DNA from: Chitinophagaceae bacterium
GTDB taxonomy: Bacteria > Bacteroidota > Bacteroidia > Chitinophagales > Chitinophagaceae
DNA: 41,880 nucleotides
Assembly (NCBI GenBank): GCA_025360525.1
Contig: JANYCA010000098.1
Coordinates: forward strand, 1-41,880
Direction: 5' to 3'
Below, in pieces: positions 1 through 9,376 of the stretch. The notes beneath the pieces were generated by a model that saw only the letters and a program-made list of their open reading frames with translations, made no database searches and had not been told where the DNA came from. A program made the translations under genes and the position numbers. The stretch's first letter is position 1; every line of letters begins with the position of its first letter.

Positions 1-162
1 AAACTAAAAAAGCCAGTCAGCCTTCACTTTTTCCAAAGTAAGGTAGGAGGTCTGCTTTTAAATAAATACACACAACATAGCAAAATCAATACTTTCAGAC
101 GAAAAAAATTAGATTCCTGATTTTAGTCGGTTGATAGTGTAAAACAATATAACAACAACAGT

Positions 163-588
163 ATGAGAGCAATTAACCCCTGGATTAATTTCAATGGAAA
201 TGCCGAAGAAGCATTCACCTTTTACCAATCAGTTTTTGGCGGAGCGTTGGTAAAGATCATTCGCTTCAAGGAACTGTCGAGCCCTGATTTTCCTGTACCG
301 GATAAGGAAGCAAATAAGATAATGCATATTGCTTTGCCTATTGGCAAATACAATGTGTTAATCGCCAATGATGTTCCCGAATTTATGGGACCGGTAAATG
401 AAAAAGAAAACAGGTCTAAAATATCAGTGAGTGCAGAAAGTCGTGAAGAAGCAGATAAAATTTTTAACGGATTATCAGCGGGCGGAGATATTGAAGGGCC
501 GATCGGCGACAGCCCCTGGGGTTCATACGCCGGCATGTTCAGAGACAAATATGGTATTGAATGGATGGTGGAATTTGATCCAAATTAA
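163..588 (+). CDS. VOC-superfamily protein, PhnB-like (glyoxalase fold)
   Basis: A 141-residue cytosolic protein of the vicinal-oxygen-chelate superfamily, PhnB/YdcJ-like subgroup. The opening residues (NPWINFNGNAEEAFTFYQSV) are the usual first beta-alpha unit of this group, and the ending (GSYAGMFRDKYGIEWMVEF) is its typical last strand pair. The central stretch, with HIALPIG, is the linker and second half. The length is normal for a one-chain protein of two beta-alpha-beta-beta-beta modules. Many members of this subgroup lack a proven substrate or metal, so no reaction is assigned. The ATG at 163 matches the family start, and no ribosome binding site is visible, as expected for Bacteroidota. 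It stands alone: the next coding remnant on the same strand starts about 350 bases downstream. Confidence 0.88.
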   Translation: MRAINPWINFNGNAEEAFTFYQSVFGGALVKIIRFKELSSPDFPVPDKEANKIMHIALPIGKYNVLIANDVPEFMGPVNEKENRSKISVSAESREEADKIFNGLSAGGDIEGPIGDSPWGSYAGMFRDKYGIEWMVEFDPN

Positions 589-940
589 GCGAGCAAATTT
601 AAGTGAAGAAAAAAAGGGAATGTTTTGGCACAAGCGTGGCAACATTTACAAACATAAACCTACTGCCGTGGTTGCTATCTCCAATATCCATACTCCGCTT
701 TAACAACACACAGCGGTTTAAAAAATAATACGAGTACGCTAATTCATTTTTATGATAGCATAATGGATTTTACATCTGTTAATGTATCTGCGTAAAGCGT
801 TTTGAATGCAGCGTGCATGATTATGCAGACAATGATTCGTTTGGGCACAAACATCCAGCAAGCTTTTGGCTGATGACGGCTTTTACCTTCAGCAAGTAAA
901 TAACCGATAAAATGATAACTTGTAGAATAAAAAAATAACT
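589..940. other. Intergenic stretch without a recognised gene
   Basis: About 350 bases between the VOC gene and the broken propeller gene. A short reading frame overlaps the 3' end of the VOC gene but has no family resemblance. I see no RNA gene, no hairpin with a T-tract and no convincing promoter. Confidence 0.5.
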
Positions 941-2070
941 ATGAACCGCTTCAACAAACAATTTATTCTCTGCTGTTAGTATTTATTTTTTTCACATGCT
1001 GCAACGCACAAACCAATACACCCTCATCTTCAGATAAATTAGGTAAACATAAATTACCATTGATAGGCCAACCCAAATTAACAGGGACAAACGGTTCAAA
1101 CGAATACCAGCATGTTAGTTGTGGCATACAAGATAAAAATGGAAACATTTTGTTTGGAACAACTGGCGAGGGCGTGTATAAATACGATGGAAAATTATTT
1201 ACCCAATTCACTGTAAAGGACGGATTAAAAAGTAATTACGTCTGGTCAATTTTAAAAGGTAAATCCGGGGAAATTTGGTTTGGAACCTCTAAAGGAATTT
1301 GTCGTTTTGATGGGCAAAATATTATTCCTGTTACAATCAATTTTATGATTAGACCTTTATTAAACAACAATTATTATTATACTGACTGGTCTACAAAAAA
1401 TACTGTATGGAGTATAATGCAGGATAAAACTGGAAAAATTTGTTTTGGTACCGGTGACGGAGTTTATTGTTATAACGGATTAAATTTCACTCGTTTTTTA
1501 AACAATGATAATGTGATAAATAAAGATAGCCTGCAACTTAAAGTAGTGTCAGATATACTGGAAGACAGCAATGGAAATATTTGGTTTGCATCTGGAATGC
1601 CTCCCGGAAATGAGGGCTTTTGTCGCTATGACGGAACAAAGATTGAAAGCTTTAAACCAAAAAGCGAAGGTTGGATTTGAAATGTAATAAAAAGCAAAAA
1701 CGGAAACATACTTCTTGCAACAAGGCACTTTGGAGTATGGAGTTTTGATGGGAACTCATTCAATGATTACCCTCAACCCAAGGAATTAGTTAAGAGTTCA
1801 CTATCTACTATTTTTGAGGATAAGACAGGTATTTTATGGATTGCATCAGACTATGGAAAGAATGTAGGTGACTCACTTGGCGGACTATTGTATTCAAACA
1901 GTTCAGTATCAGATTCAACAGAAAAAAGATTTACTAAGATTACCAACAAGGAAGTTTATTTCATATTTGAAGACAAAGACAATAATATTTGGTTTAGCAC
2001 CAGGGGTATGGGGTTATTTCGGTACGGTAGAAAAACATTGGTCGAATTTTCTCAAGAGAAAAAGCATTAG
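941..2070 (+). pseudogene. Secreted two-component-regulator-type beta-propeller protein, broken by a frameshift and an in-frame TGA
   Basis: The region encodes repeated propeller blades of the Reg_prop type: units such as GNILFGTTGEGVYKYDG, GEIWFGTSKGICRFDG, GKICFGTGDGVYCYNG, GNIWFASG and NNIWFSTRGMGLFRYG. Such blades form the sensor part of hybrid two-component systems, but here no kinase follows, so the ancestor was probably a free-standing secreted propeller. Two lesions are visible. First, the ATG at 941 begins MNRFNKQ and then shifts frame near 959-963; restoring one A in the A-run would join it to a signal sequence with a lipobox-like end (FIFFTCCNAQ). Second, a TGA at 1678-1680 interrupts the frame where blade spacing calls for tryptophan (GWI-stop-NVIKS); the same frame then stays open to the TAG at 2070. 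The ending after FSQEKKH looks natural. Base errors in the assembly would be the alternative to a true pseudogene. Confidence 0.8.
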
Positions 2071-2177
2071 CCCTTCTCTTAGGAGGCGATAAATCATATT
2101 TTAGTACCGGAATAAAATATCATTACTCTACTTTAATTCCTGCAGGCTGCAATGGTTTTTTATTATAAAAAGAATTT

Positions 2178-2591
2178 ATGCAAAATGAAATAATATTAAG
2201 AGAATTTATGCAAAAAGTGTGGAATGAAAAGAAGTTTAATGCCATTGTAGCATATGTAAATTCCGAATATACAATTCATATAGATACAGGCGATCCATGG
2301 GAAGGAAAAACGTTGGATCATTTGGAATTTGAAACGAGGCTAAACTATTCCTTTAATTCCTTTCCAGACATTCATTTCACCATTCAAAATGTGATTTCGG
2401 ATGGCGAATATGTTGCAATTTCCTGGATCATGACTGGCACAAATCTTGGAAATATTGGAGATTTTCCTCCAACAAAAAAAGCGATCAACACTGTTGGATC
2501 TACAATTTATCATTTTAAGAATGGTAAAATTAGCGGTCATAGCCAGGTATTTGACCGCACAACAGTAATGAGGCAATTGGGTTTTATATAA
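2178..2591 (+). CDS. SnoaL-like / ester-cyclase family protein
   Basis: A 137-residue protein with the NTF2-like cone fold of the SnoaL/ester-cyclase group. Visible hallmarks are an N-terminal helix with a phenylalanine-rich start (IILREFMQKVW), a central FNSFPDIHFTIQNVISDGEYV segment typical of the family, and the closing strand with YHFKNGKI followed by an aspartate (FDRTTVMRQLG). Family members range from polyketide cyclases to proteins of unknown role, and nothing in the neighbourhood points to a polyketide pathway, so the substrate is open. The ATG at 2178 is chosen because the family starts a few residues before the first helix; a second ATG lies 30 bases downstream. It is a single gene, convergent with the susD fragment on the other strand. 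Confidence 0.85.
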   Translation: MQNEIILREFMQKVWNEKKFNAIVAYVNSEYTIHIDTGDPWEGKTLDHLEFETRLNYSFNSFPDIHFTIQNVISDGEYVAISWIMTGTNLGNIGDFPPTKKAINTVGSTIYHFKNGKISGHSQVFDRTTVMRQLGFI

Positions 2592-2681
2592 ATGCTGTGG
2601 CCAATATGATGGACTGAATTAACTCTCAATCTTAAATAATTATTCCACCAATGTTGTTGGCGTTACAATGCCTTTTTTATC

Positions 2682-4157
2682 CTATTGTGGTGTAGCGTCT
2701 GGTGCCTGGGGCCTGCCTGAATTTTGCATAAGGTTATCGTTAGCAGCCATAGCCACGGCAGGTATAGGATACAGATTTATAGAAGCTGCTGTGGCAACGC
2801 CGTTAGCAATGCCTCCTTTCCACTGCCATAAATAACTACCGCCCGAAAACCTGCCAAAGCGGATAAGATCTGTACGACGCTGCCCTTCCCAATACAATTC
2901 TCTCACCCTTTCATCTAAAACAAAATTAAGGGTAAGGTCGCTTAATATTATTAGCGGAGCCCCGCTGCGGTTGCGTAAAAAATTCAGGTAGTTAACAGAC
3001 TGGTTTTGGGTGCCCCCGGTTCCTCCCCTCAACACACACTCGGCGTACATCAACAGTACATCTGCATGGCGAAACAAAGGAAAATCTGTGCTCACAAATG
3101 AGTTGCTTGCAGCAGCGCTGCCATTTGAGTTTTTGTTTTTAAATTTAGAAAGAGCGTAGCCATCGTTAAAGTTTGTAAGGGTGGTAACATTAAGGTTTTG
3201 CCCGTTCTTGTACAACGAATTTCTTTTGTCGTTAACACCTGTTGCATCCATTATTAGTGCTGCTTCTTTTCTTGTTCTAAGCCCAAACCAGCCACCGCCA
3301 ATACCAAAGTCGGCCGCCACCATGCTTCCTCCAACGGAAGCACTGGTAATAAAAGTGGTATTGCCATACGAAGTAAGCCGGGTACCATCTGCCACAATAG
3401 GAAACAGTATTTCATTTGCGGCTCCATTACTGTTATTATCCGATAAAAAAAGCCATTTGTAATCAGGCGTTAAAGAAAATAGCGTGGTGTTAATTATTTT
3501 ATTTATTTGGGTGATGCACTCCGTATATTTTGGGTTGCCGGTGTACACCTGGGCATTCAGGTACAGTTTAGCCAACAGCATCGAGGCGGTTGATTTATCT
3601 GCCCGGGCATATTCATTTGTTTTGGTGGCGGGCAAAGCTGCGTCAATGGCAAGGAGTTCGCTTTCCACATAATTAAACAAACTACTGCGGTTGGCGTAGG
3701 GCGCTTTAAATCCTGATGCAGGGTCATTTTCTGTCAGCATTTTAAACCCGCCAAACAGCTCGATGGCATAATAATATGCAAGCGCCCTCAGGAACCTTGC
3801 TTCTGCCCGGTAAGTAATTATCCTTGCCTTTTCATCGGCAGGTACTTTTATTTCATCCAGCCTTGCAGTTGTGGTAGCCACTAAAAAACTGTTGGCATTT
3901 ACTACAATATCTTTTAGGCGATAATACATACAGCGGACAATAGGGTTATCTGCTGCAAAAATATTTTGATTAAGTGGTTGAATACCCGGATCTGTCCATG
4001 CCAACACTGCCTCATCCGTTGGAATTTTCTGTAGCATCCAAAGGCACTGTATAAAATCATTATTGATTTCGTTGGGAAGAAAACGACCGCCGCCATTAGG
4101 CAACTCAATGGTTGCAAGCCGTGCATACACAAGGCCCAAGAAGGATTTATAAGCACT
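2682..4157 (-). pseudogene. SusD/RagB-family outer-membrane glycan-binding lipoprotein, 5' end missing
   Basis: About 490 codons match the SusD/RagB family, the surface lipoproteins that bind glycans or peptides above a SusC TonB-dependent porin. Typical segments are the TPR-like helices (ARIITYRAEARFLRALAYYY, then GGFKMLTEND), SMLLAKLYLNAQVYTG, and the conserved C-terminal part with FPLFRHADVLLMYAE and LDERVRELYWEGQRRTDLIR. The frame stays open upstream to 4403, but the first 80 or so residues are not SusD-like: there is no lipoprotein signal, no acylated cysteine and no N-terminal SusD segment. That DNA is instead the tail-fibre remnant read in a wrong frame. The real gene has therefore lost roughly its first 40-60 codons, with a join near 4157-4200. 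There is no susC upstream, although these genes nearly always travel as a pair. Whatever is made is unlikely to reach the outer membrane. Confidence 0.85.
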
Positions 4158-4619
4158 GTTGTTGCCGCTGGAGAAAAAATATGAATACCGGTTGCAGCTG
4201 CCGTATCGGTAACGGGTGCGCCCCATCGGGGTACGCCAGCAGTACTCATTACCAGGGATTGCCCCGGAAGCCCTGCCGGAACAAGCGTCCATGCAGTTCC
4301 GTTTCAGCAAAGCATGTCGCCCACATTGGTACCACCAGGAACAGCGGCCGTATTTGTACCACCTGCTGAAACACGCTGCCACCCCACCCCGGTATTGTAC
4401 CAAAAACTGTTATAGGTGGAATCATACACCATCAAGCCTTTTGTGTTGGGGATATTTTTGCGGGCAACAGAATCCATCCGTGGTATAAGCAAAACGGCTG
4501 TTATAATTAATATCAAGTGCGGCGTTGGCATTTGGAGACGTTGTGCCGATGCCTACGTTTTGAGCTAGTATGTTCAATGAAATTGCCAGGGCAATAATCA
4601 GGGTAAATTGCTTTTTCAT
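4158..4619 (-). pseudogene. 5' fragment of a tail-fibre-like surface protein gene
   Basis: The ATG at 4619 opens a signal peptide (MKKQFTLIIALAISLNILAQ) followed by VGIGTTSP and ALDIN, the standard start of Bacteroidota tail-fibre-like surface proteins such as the intact one at 6996-8837. The frame shifts near 4515-4530. The second frame carries on with LLIPRMDSVARKNIPNTKGL, then MVYDST and FWYNTGVGWQRV. At 4304-4306 (read on the minus strand) a TGA stands where the family has tryptophan (MLC-stop-NGTAW). The frame then continues through LVPAGLPGQSLVMSTAGVP to about 4200, where SusD-coding DNA begins in another frame. So there are two point lesions and a loss of the whole 3' part, including any S74 chaperone domain. 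This could be a deletion joining two genes or an assembly join. Confidence 0.75.
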
Positions 4620-5013
4620 AATGTGGTTTAAGGTTTTGTGTTAAAATGGCATCATCTAATAAAATGCTTAACCATAGCTTTTGCTTTACTGATTTGTTGC
4701 CCAATACTTTTTGTACTGAATACTGTTTGCCGGCTTATTTAAAGTGGAAGATAAGCTTAGGCATTCACAATAAACACCTGCTGGCAGTATTTTACAATAG
4801 AACAAATTTTTTGCGTAAACTACCTGGAATGTTAACATTTATCAGCTCTCCAGTTCTACAACTACTCAAAACTAGTTGTGCTCTTACTCAGTTATTTTGC
4901 ATTATCTGCCTGTTCAGGAGTTTTGTTGTTTGCTTGTGTTGCTGTGTTATGGCGCAGGCAGTAGCCGTTGTCGCCGATGAAGTCGGGAAAATATTTAACA
5001 GCACTATCCCCAT
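4620..5013. other. Intergenic stretch, no gene recognised
   Basis: About 390 bases upstream of the tail-fibre remnant and downstream of exonuclease III. The plus strand holds an open frame of 123 codons, but its product is rich in cysteine and leucine, without domain or signal features, and looks like chance. I see no RNA gene and no clear promoter match. Confidence 0.5.
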
Positions 5014-5787
5014 TTAATCAGCCAGTTCAATCCAAACCGGTCCATGATCGCTTGTTTTTTCCCAACCCCGTACATGGCGGTCTACACCGGCGGCAATAAG
5101 GCGTTTGTTAATTGCCGGGCTCAATAAAAAATGATCAATTCTCAACCCGGCATTTCGGCCATAAGCATTCCTGAAATAATCCCAAAAGGTATAAATCGTT
5201 TCAGCAGGATAAAGTTTGCGAATTGCGTCTGTCCAGCCTTGCGCTACCAGGTTTTTAAAAGCAAGGCGGGTCTCGGGCCTGAACAATGCATCATCTGCCC
5301 ACCGCTCCGGTTTATAAACATCTATTTCGGTTGGCATCACATTAAAATCGCCGGTCAATACTACCGGGTTACCGGATTTAAGGAGCGCCTCAGCATGTTT
5401 GCTTAGCCTTTCAAACCAACTTATTTTATAATCAAACTTGGGGCCCGGCGCAGGATTGCCATTGGGCAGGTATAAGCAACCAATTAATACGCCGTTAACC
5501 ATTGCCTCTATGTACCTGCTTTGCACATCATCTTCGTTGCCCGGAAGTGTATTTCGCATTTCTACCGGCGCACCTATTTTTGATAAAATTGCTACGCCAT
5601 TCCAGCTTTTTTGTCCATGCCAGATCGCTTCGTAGCCAGCGTTTTTTATTGCTTCTTCGGGGAATTTTCCCTTTGGTGCTTTCAGTTCCTGGAGGCATGC
5701 CACATCAGGCACAGTTTCATGAAGCCAACGAAGCAAAACCGGTAACCTGCCGTTAACACCATTTACATTATAGGTTGCTATTTTCAT
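5014..5787 (-). CDS. xth: Exodeoxyribonuclease III (AP endonuclease, exonuclease/endonuclease/phosphatase family)
   Basis: A 257-residue cytosolic DNA-repair enzyme that nicks DNA at abasic sites and removes nucleotides from 3' ends. The active-site signatures are all present: N7 in TYNVNGVNGR, E34 in CLQELKAPKG (metal ligand), GDFNV in the middle (catalytic aspartate and asparagine), RIDHFLLS near the C-terminus and the final SDHGPVWIEL with D247 and H248. The length is normal for XthA. The reading frame extends 14 codons further upstream, but those residues are hydrophobic and unlike the family, while MKIATYNVNG at 5787 is the canonical start. It is divergent from the DUF4136 gene, with about 290 bases between them. 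Confidence 0.95.
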   Translation of the reverse strand: MKIATYNVNGVNGRLPVLLRWLHETVPDVACLQELKAPKGKFPEEAIKNAGYEAIWHGQKSWNGVAILSKIGAPVEMRNTLPGNEDDVQSRYIEAMVNGVLIGCLYLPNGNPAPGPKFDYKISWFERLSKHAEALLKSGNPVVLTGDFNVMPTEIDVYKPERWADDALFRPETRLAFKNLVAQGWTDAIRKLYPAETIYTFWDYFRNAYGRNAGLRIDHFLLSPAINKRLIAAGVDRHVRGWEKTSDHGPVWIELAD

Positions 5788-6081
5788 TGCAATAATATTT
5801 ATGATAAAAAACACAATTAAAGGTAGCAAAGATTAATATGAGTTTTTAACGAAGCAGCATTTACCAAGGTCAAATAAAATACCAGTCTTGTTATAACACG
5901 TGCTGTGCCATCTCTTTATGCTGACTTGCAATTTGAAAAGAATTTTTAAAAGGATAACATCAAACAGCCTTGTTAATCGTTAAATATAGTGCGGTTATTT
6001 CTTTCACTAAATTTTCACATATTCGGACAGATACAGCATCATTTTTGCAGCTATATGGTTATATAAAAAAGGAAATAAATC

Positions 6082-6669
6082 ATGTCAATACAAACAATTA
6101 AATTAAGTGTACTTGCTGTTGCAGCTGGTATATTTGTCGGTGGTTGTGCTAATACAGTTCATATAGAAAAAGTAAGTTCGGCAGACCTAAGCCGGTATAA
6201 AACTTATAGCTGGATAAGAGCAGTAGAAGATACCACCACCAAAACCAGCAGGTCTAATGACATAGCTGTACAAAACCTGCAGGCTGCAGTAAACAGCCAA
6301 TTACAAAAAATAGGTTACAGGGAAGTGAAAACGAACCCGGACGTTTTGGTTAATTCGGAACTGATGGTGGAAAAGACAGAGCGGGAACAGAGGGATCCTG
6401 TTTACTCCCGGCCTTTTACCCGTTATTACTACAATCCCCGTTCGGGCCGCTACACAGGCTTTTATTATCCAAGCCAGTTCCAGGGATTCGATAGTCATAC
6501 TACCTCGGTAAAAGAAGGCACCATCACTGTAATGCTGATCGATACAAAAACTGATAAGACCCTTTGGCAAGGATGGACAACACAAGAATTGGACTTTGCA
6601 CAGATCACCGATAAAGAGATTAACAAAAACGTTAAATCGATTTTCAAAAAATTTGATACCAATAAATAA
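6082..6669 (+). CDS. DUF4136-domain lipoprotein
   Basis: A 195-residue envelope lipoprotein. Residues 1-21 form a signal peptide ending in a lipobox (VGGC, acylated Cys22). The rest is a DUF4136 domain: SRYKTYSWI near the start, a middle segment with repeated tyrosines and arginines (RYYYNPRSGRYTGFYYP), and the closing part GTITVMLIDTKTDKTLWQGW followed by a short helix. The domain is widespread in Bacteroidota and Proteobacteria envelope lipoproteins, with no biochemical role established. The gene is monocistronic: it faces away from exonuclease III and ends 15 bases before a strong intrinsic terminator. A near-consensus -7 hexamer (CATTTTTG, about 40 bases before the start) may be its promoter, but this is weak. 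Confidence 0.9.
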   Translation: MSIQTIKLSVLAVAAGIFVGGCANTVHIEKVSSADLSRYKTYSWIRAVEDTTTKTSRSNDIAVQNLQAAVNSQLQKIGYREVKTNPDVLVNSELMVEKTEREQRDPVYSRPFTRYYYNPRSGRYTGFYYPSQFQGFDSHTTSVKEGTITVMLIDTKTDKTLWQGWTTQELDFAQITDKEINKNVKSIFKKFDTNK

Positions 6670-6684
6670 CCACTAGCAACAGCA

Positions 6685-6712
6685 GGCCCCGCCAAAAAGC
6701 GGGGCTTTTTTT
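6685..6712 (+). terminator. Rho-independent terminator of the DUF4136 gene
   Basis: Perfect 7-base stem GCCCCGC (6686-6692) paired with GCGGGGC (6699-6705), a closing G-T pair outside it, a six-base CAAAAA loop and a run of seven T immediately after. Its position 15 bases after the stop codon fits. Confidence 0.92.
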
Positions 6713-6995
6713 ATACCCGTTTTGCGACTTGTAAGACCTGGAGCGAAATAAAAATTCGTTTTTTTAAAATAGAAATTCACCGGGTGTTCGTTTGTTTTTC
6801 AACTTGCATCCATGCACAGGCAGCATGTTAGTAATTTATCTGCGTACATATCATCAATTTCTATTTACGTTTAACCTCACTTAGCCATTCGGGTTAAGTT
6901 GATTCACCAGCCTTAAACCTCCTAAGTAAGTTGATTTCAAAATTAAATTGTGCAAACCTTTAGCTACTGGTTGTTAAAAAACTAAAATTACTGCG

Positions 6996-8837
6996 ATGAA
7001 AAAAGTGCTTATTCTTTACGTTCTCACGTTATGTCTTAACGTTGGTAGCCTAAGTTCGTTGAAGGCCCAGAGTGTCGCTATCAATAGCGATAAATCTACC
7101 GCAGATCCAAGTGCATTGCTGGACATTAAAAGCATTACCAAGGGATTGCTAATCCCCCGGATGACATCTACACAAAGAACCGGAATTCTGTCCCCCGTAA
7201 AGGGTTTAATGGTATATGACATTACCACCGATGGCTTCTGGTTCTACGATGGCGCAGCATGGATTGTTTTGGCTGCAGGCAGTTCTACTAACTATTGGAC
7301 CGCTGGTGTAAATGACATCTTTAATAATAATACCGGTAACGTAGGTATTGGTACATCAACGCCCCTTATAAAATTATCTGTGCAAACCGGCACCGGCAAC
7401 TATGGTATAGTACATACCGATGGTATCACTACTATAGGCTCCTATATAGGAAACAGTAAAGGATGGTTAGGTACCAAGTCTAATCATCCGCTTGCATTTT
7501 TTACCAATAACAGCAACGAGCAAATGACTTTACTAACCAATGGAAATCTTGGCATAGGCACAGATGCGCCTTCATCAAGGCTTACTATTCAAACACCCAA
7601 TAATGCTGACGGCTTTACCCACATAAGCGATGGCGGCATTATTCTAAAAGAGGCTGTAGGAGGAGTGTCCGCCACAATAGGAACTTATTCTGCACACACT
7701 TTCAGGCTGGTATCAAACGGCAGTTCTGTAATTAACATCGAGCCCGGCGGCTACGTAGGCGTTGGTGTTACTGACGCACTGCCAATATACAAAATGGATA
7801 TCGCAAACAGGATAAGGATTCGCAGTAGTTCAGTATCTTCTACTGCAGGTATCGCATTGAATAACGCCACCAATTCGGCAGTAACAGCTTTTATAGGTAC
7901 CAAAGTTTTGGATATGGTAGGCATTTATGGGAACGTGGCCGGATGGAGTTTATTAACAAATACAACTACAGGAGATGTGTCCATTGGTGCCCTCACAGCC
8001 CAATCAGGATATAAATTGACCGTGCAAGGGAATCAATACGTATCTGGAAAACTGTTCACGTCGCAAAATACAGAGGTAGGAGGCAATGCATTGGTTTTTG
8101 GTAAAATGACCGTTTATGGTTGGGACCCCTTTACCTATTCGCATAACTCTTATGGATACGCTCAAACAGGTGAAGGCGTTATTTATAATGGAACTAGTTT
8201 CAATGTAAGTATCGATGCTGCCCAAAGTGTAATGGCATCATCGTTTTTATGCATATCGGATGCCCGTGTTAAGGATATTGTGGGCACAAGCAATTCTATT
8301 AAAGATCTGGAAACAATCAATGCCTTACACATTACTGACTACACGATGAAGGATAAAATAATGTATGGTAATAATCCTTTTAAAAAAGTAATTGCTCAAG
8401 AAGTGGAAAAGGTTTATCCACAGGTAATTTCAAAGCACCCGAATTTTATTCCCAATATTTACCAGCAAACGAACAAGATTGAAAAAACTGCCAACGGGTA
8501 TCTTTTAAGTTTCAACAATAAACATAACCTGGGGAAAGCAGCTAAAAAGATCCAGGTTATGATCGGGCACGAGTCCAGGCAATTAGAAATACGCTCTATT
8601 CCTTCGGCAAACCAGGTGGAAATAAAGGCTGCTGATTTAAAAACTGATCAATTGTTTGTTTACGGTGAGGAGGTAGATGATTTCCGATCCGTAGATTATG
8701 AAGGGCTCACCACATTAAATATTTCAGCAACGCAGGAGCTAAGCAAACTTATAAAAAAGCAGGAAACTACCATTGAAAAACAACAGCAACAAATAGAACA
8801 ATTGTTGAAAAGGATGGATGCTTTGGAAAAGAGATAG
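6996..8837 (+). CDS. Tail-fibre-like surface protein with S74 intramolecular chaperone domain
   Basis: A 613-residue secreted fibre-like protein. Residues 1-25 are a signal peptide (cut after LKAQ). The N-terminal segment has the Bacteroidota signature (ALLDI, then KGLLIPRMTSTQR, GLMVYD and FYDGAAW). A long beta-rich shaft with NVGIGTSTP and LGIGTDAPSSRL repeats follows. From about residue 418 comes the peptidase S74/endosialidase-type chaperone: ISDARVKDI with the self-cleavage dyad S421 and K426 (SDxRxK), then KKVIAQEVEKVYPQV. The end (about 575-613) is a coiled coil with many Gln and Lys. In phage tail spikes this domain trimerises the fibre and then cuts itself off at the serine. The role in the cell is probably a trimeric surface fibre, which is inference. 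It is intact, unlike its broken relative at 4158-4619, and preceded by about 280 bases without a gene. Confidence 0.88.
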   Translation: MKKVLILYVLTLCLNVGSLSSLKAQSVAINSDKSTADPSALLDIKSITKGLLIPRMTSTQRTGILSPVKGLMVYDITTDGFWFYDGAAWIVLAAGSSTNYWTAGVNDIFNNNTGNVGIGTSTPLIKLSVQTGTGNYGIVHTDGITTIGSYIGNSKGWLGTKSNHPLAFFTNNSNEQMTLLTNGNLGIGTDAPSSRLTIQTPNNADGFTHISDGGIILKEAVGGVSATIGTYSAHTFRLVSNGSSVINIEPGGYVGVGVTDALPIYKMDIANRIRIRSSSVSSTAGIALNNATNSAVTAFIGTKVLDMVGIYGNVAGWSLLTNTTTGDVSIGALTAQSGYKLTVQGNQYVSGKLFTSQNTEVGGNALVFGKMTVYGWDPFTYSHNSYGYAQTGEGVIYNGTSFNVSIDAAQSVMASSFLCISDARVKDIVGTSNSIKDLETINALHITDYTMKDKIMYGNNPFKKVIAQEVEKVYPQVISKHPNFIPNIYQQTNKIEKTANGYLLSFNNKHNLGKAAKKIQVMIGHESRQLEIRSIPSANQVEIKAADLKTDQLFVYGEEVDDFRSVDYEGLTTLNISATQELSKLIKKQETTIEKQQQQIEQLLKRMDALEKR

Positions 8838-9376
8838 GCTATCACCAAATATTGTACTCCGGGCCGGTCTCTGTAAATTAAGCCATGCATTTTTTAGCCC
8901 CATGGCAATTACTTCTCCTGAAATAAGTTCACTTAAAATCACTTAATAAAATTACCCATAAGCCATTGCAAAGTATCTACTTGAAAGTACAGTTTTTACT
9001 CATTTGCAACAAATAAATGAGGGGCCTAATAACCCACTTGCAAATAGTTGCAACTACTCCACGGCCCCTTTACCCATCTCCTACGTTATACATTTCAAGA
9101 GCTTTTTTACCGCACGAATTACCTGATAAAAACAAAAATATCTTTCCCAATTTTTTGCTTGCATTCAAATTATATTATTATTACTTTAGCTGCAATCTTG
9201 CTTATTCCAAATCATTTTATTCCTTTGGAATAGGAGCCTAACGAATGATCGATTACCCTCTTATTGATCACTCCGCCAGTCACCTCTAGACAAAACCTTT
9301 AATGTGAATTAACAGGTAATGCGTTGCATGCATTTGAAATTTTTCTTTTAACCTTCATCTTTAAAACAAACAAAAA
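8838..9376. other. Long intergenic stretch with an inverted repeat
   Basis: About 540 bases with no supported gene; the short frames present have no family resemblance. It is AT-rich and contains the inverted repeat listed at 9020-9069. A TGCATTTG close to the Bacteroidota -7 consensus lies about 40 bases before the next start, but no matching upstream element was found. Confidence 0.5.
9020..9069. repeat. Inverted repeat with a 7-base perfect stem and inner TTGCAA elements
   Basis: AGGGGCC (9020-9026) pairs perfectly with GGCCCCT (9063-9069). The 36-base loop holds a self-complementary GTTGCAAC and a second TTGCAA, and another TTTGCAA lies just upstream. There is no T-tract, so it is not a standard terminator. 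It may be a structured leader or a protein site; the function is unknown. Confidence 0.4.

Noticed and set aside
1868..2092. Separate 74-codon gene after the propeller
   Set aside because: It is an off-frame reading of the last propeller blades.
4158..4403. Extended SusD start at 4403
   Set aside because: The 80 or so residues before the SusD match are tail-fibre DNA read in another frame, without signal peptide or lipobox.
4646..5017. Plus-strand open frame of 123 codons with many cysteines
   Set aside because: No signal peptide, domain or family pattern; irregular codon use; most likely chance in an intergenic stretch.
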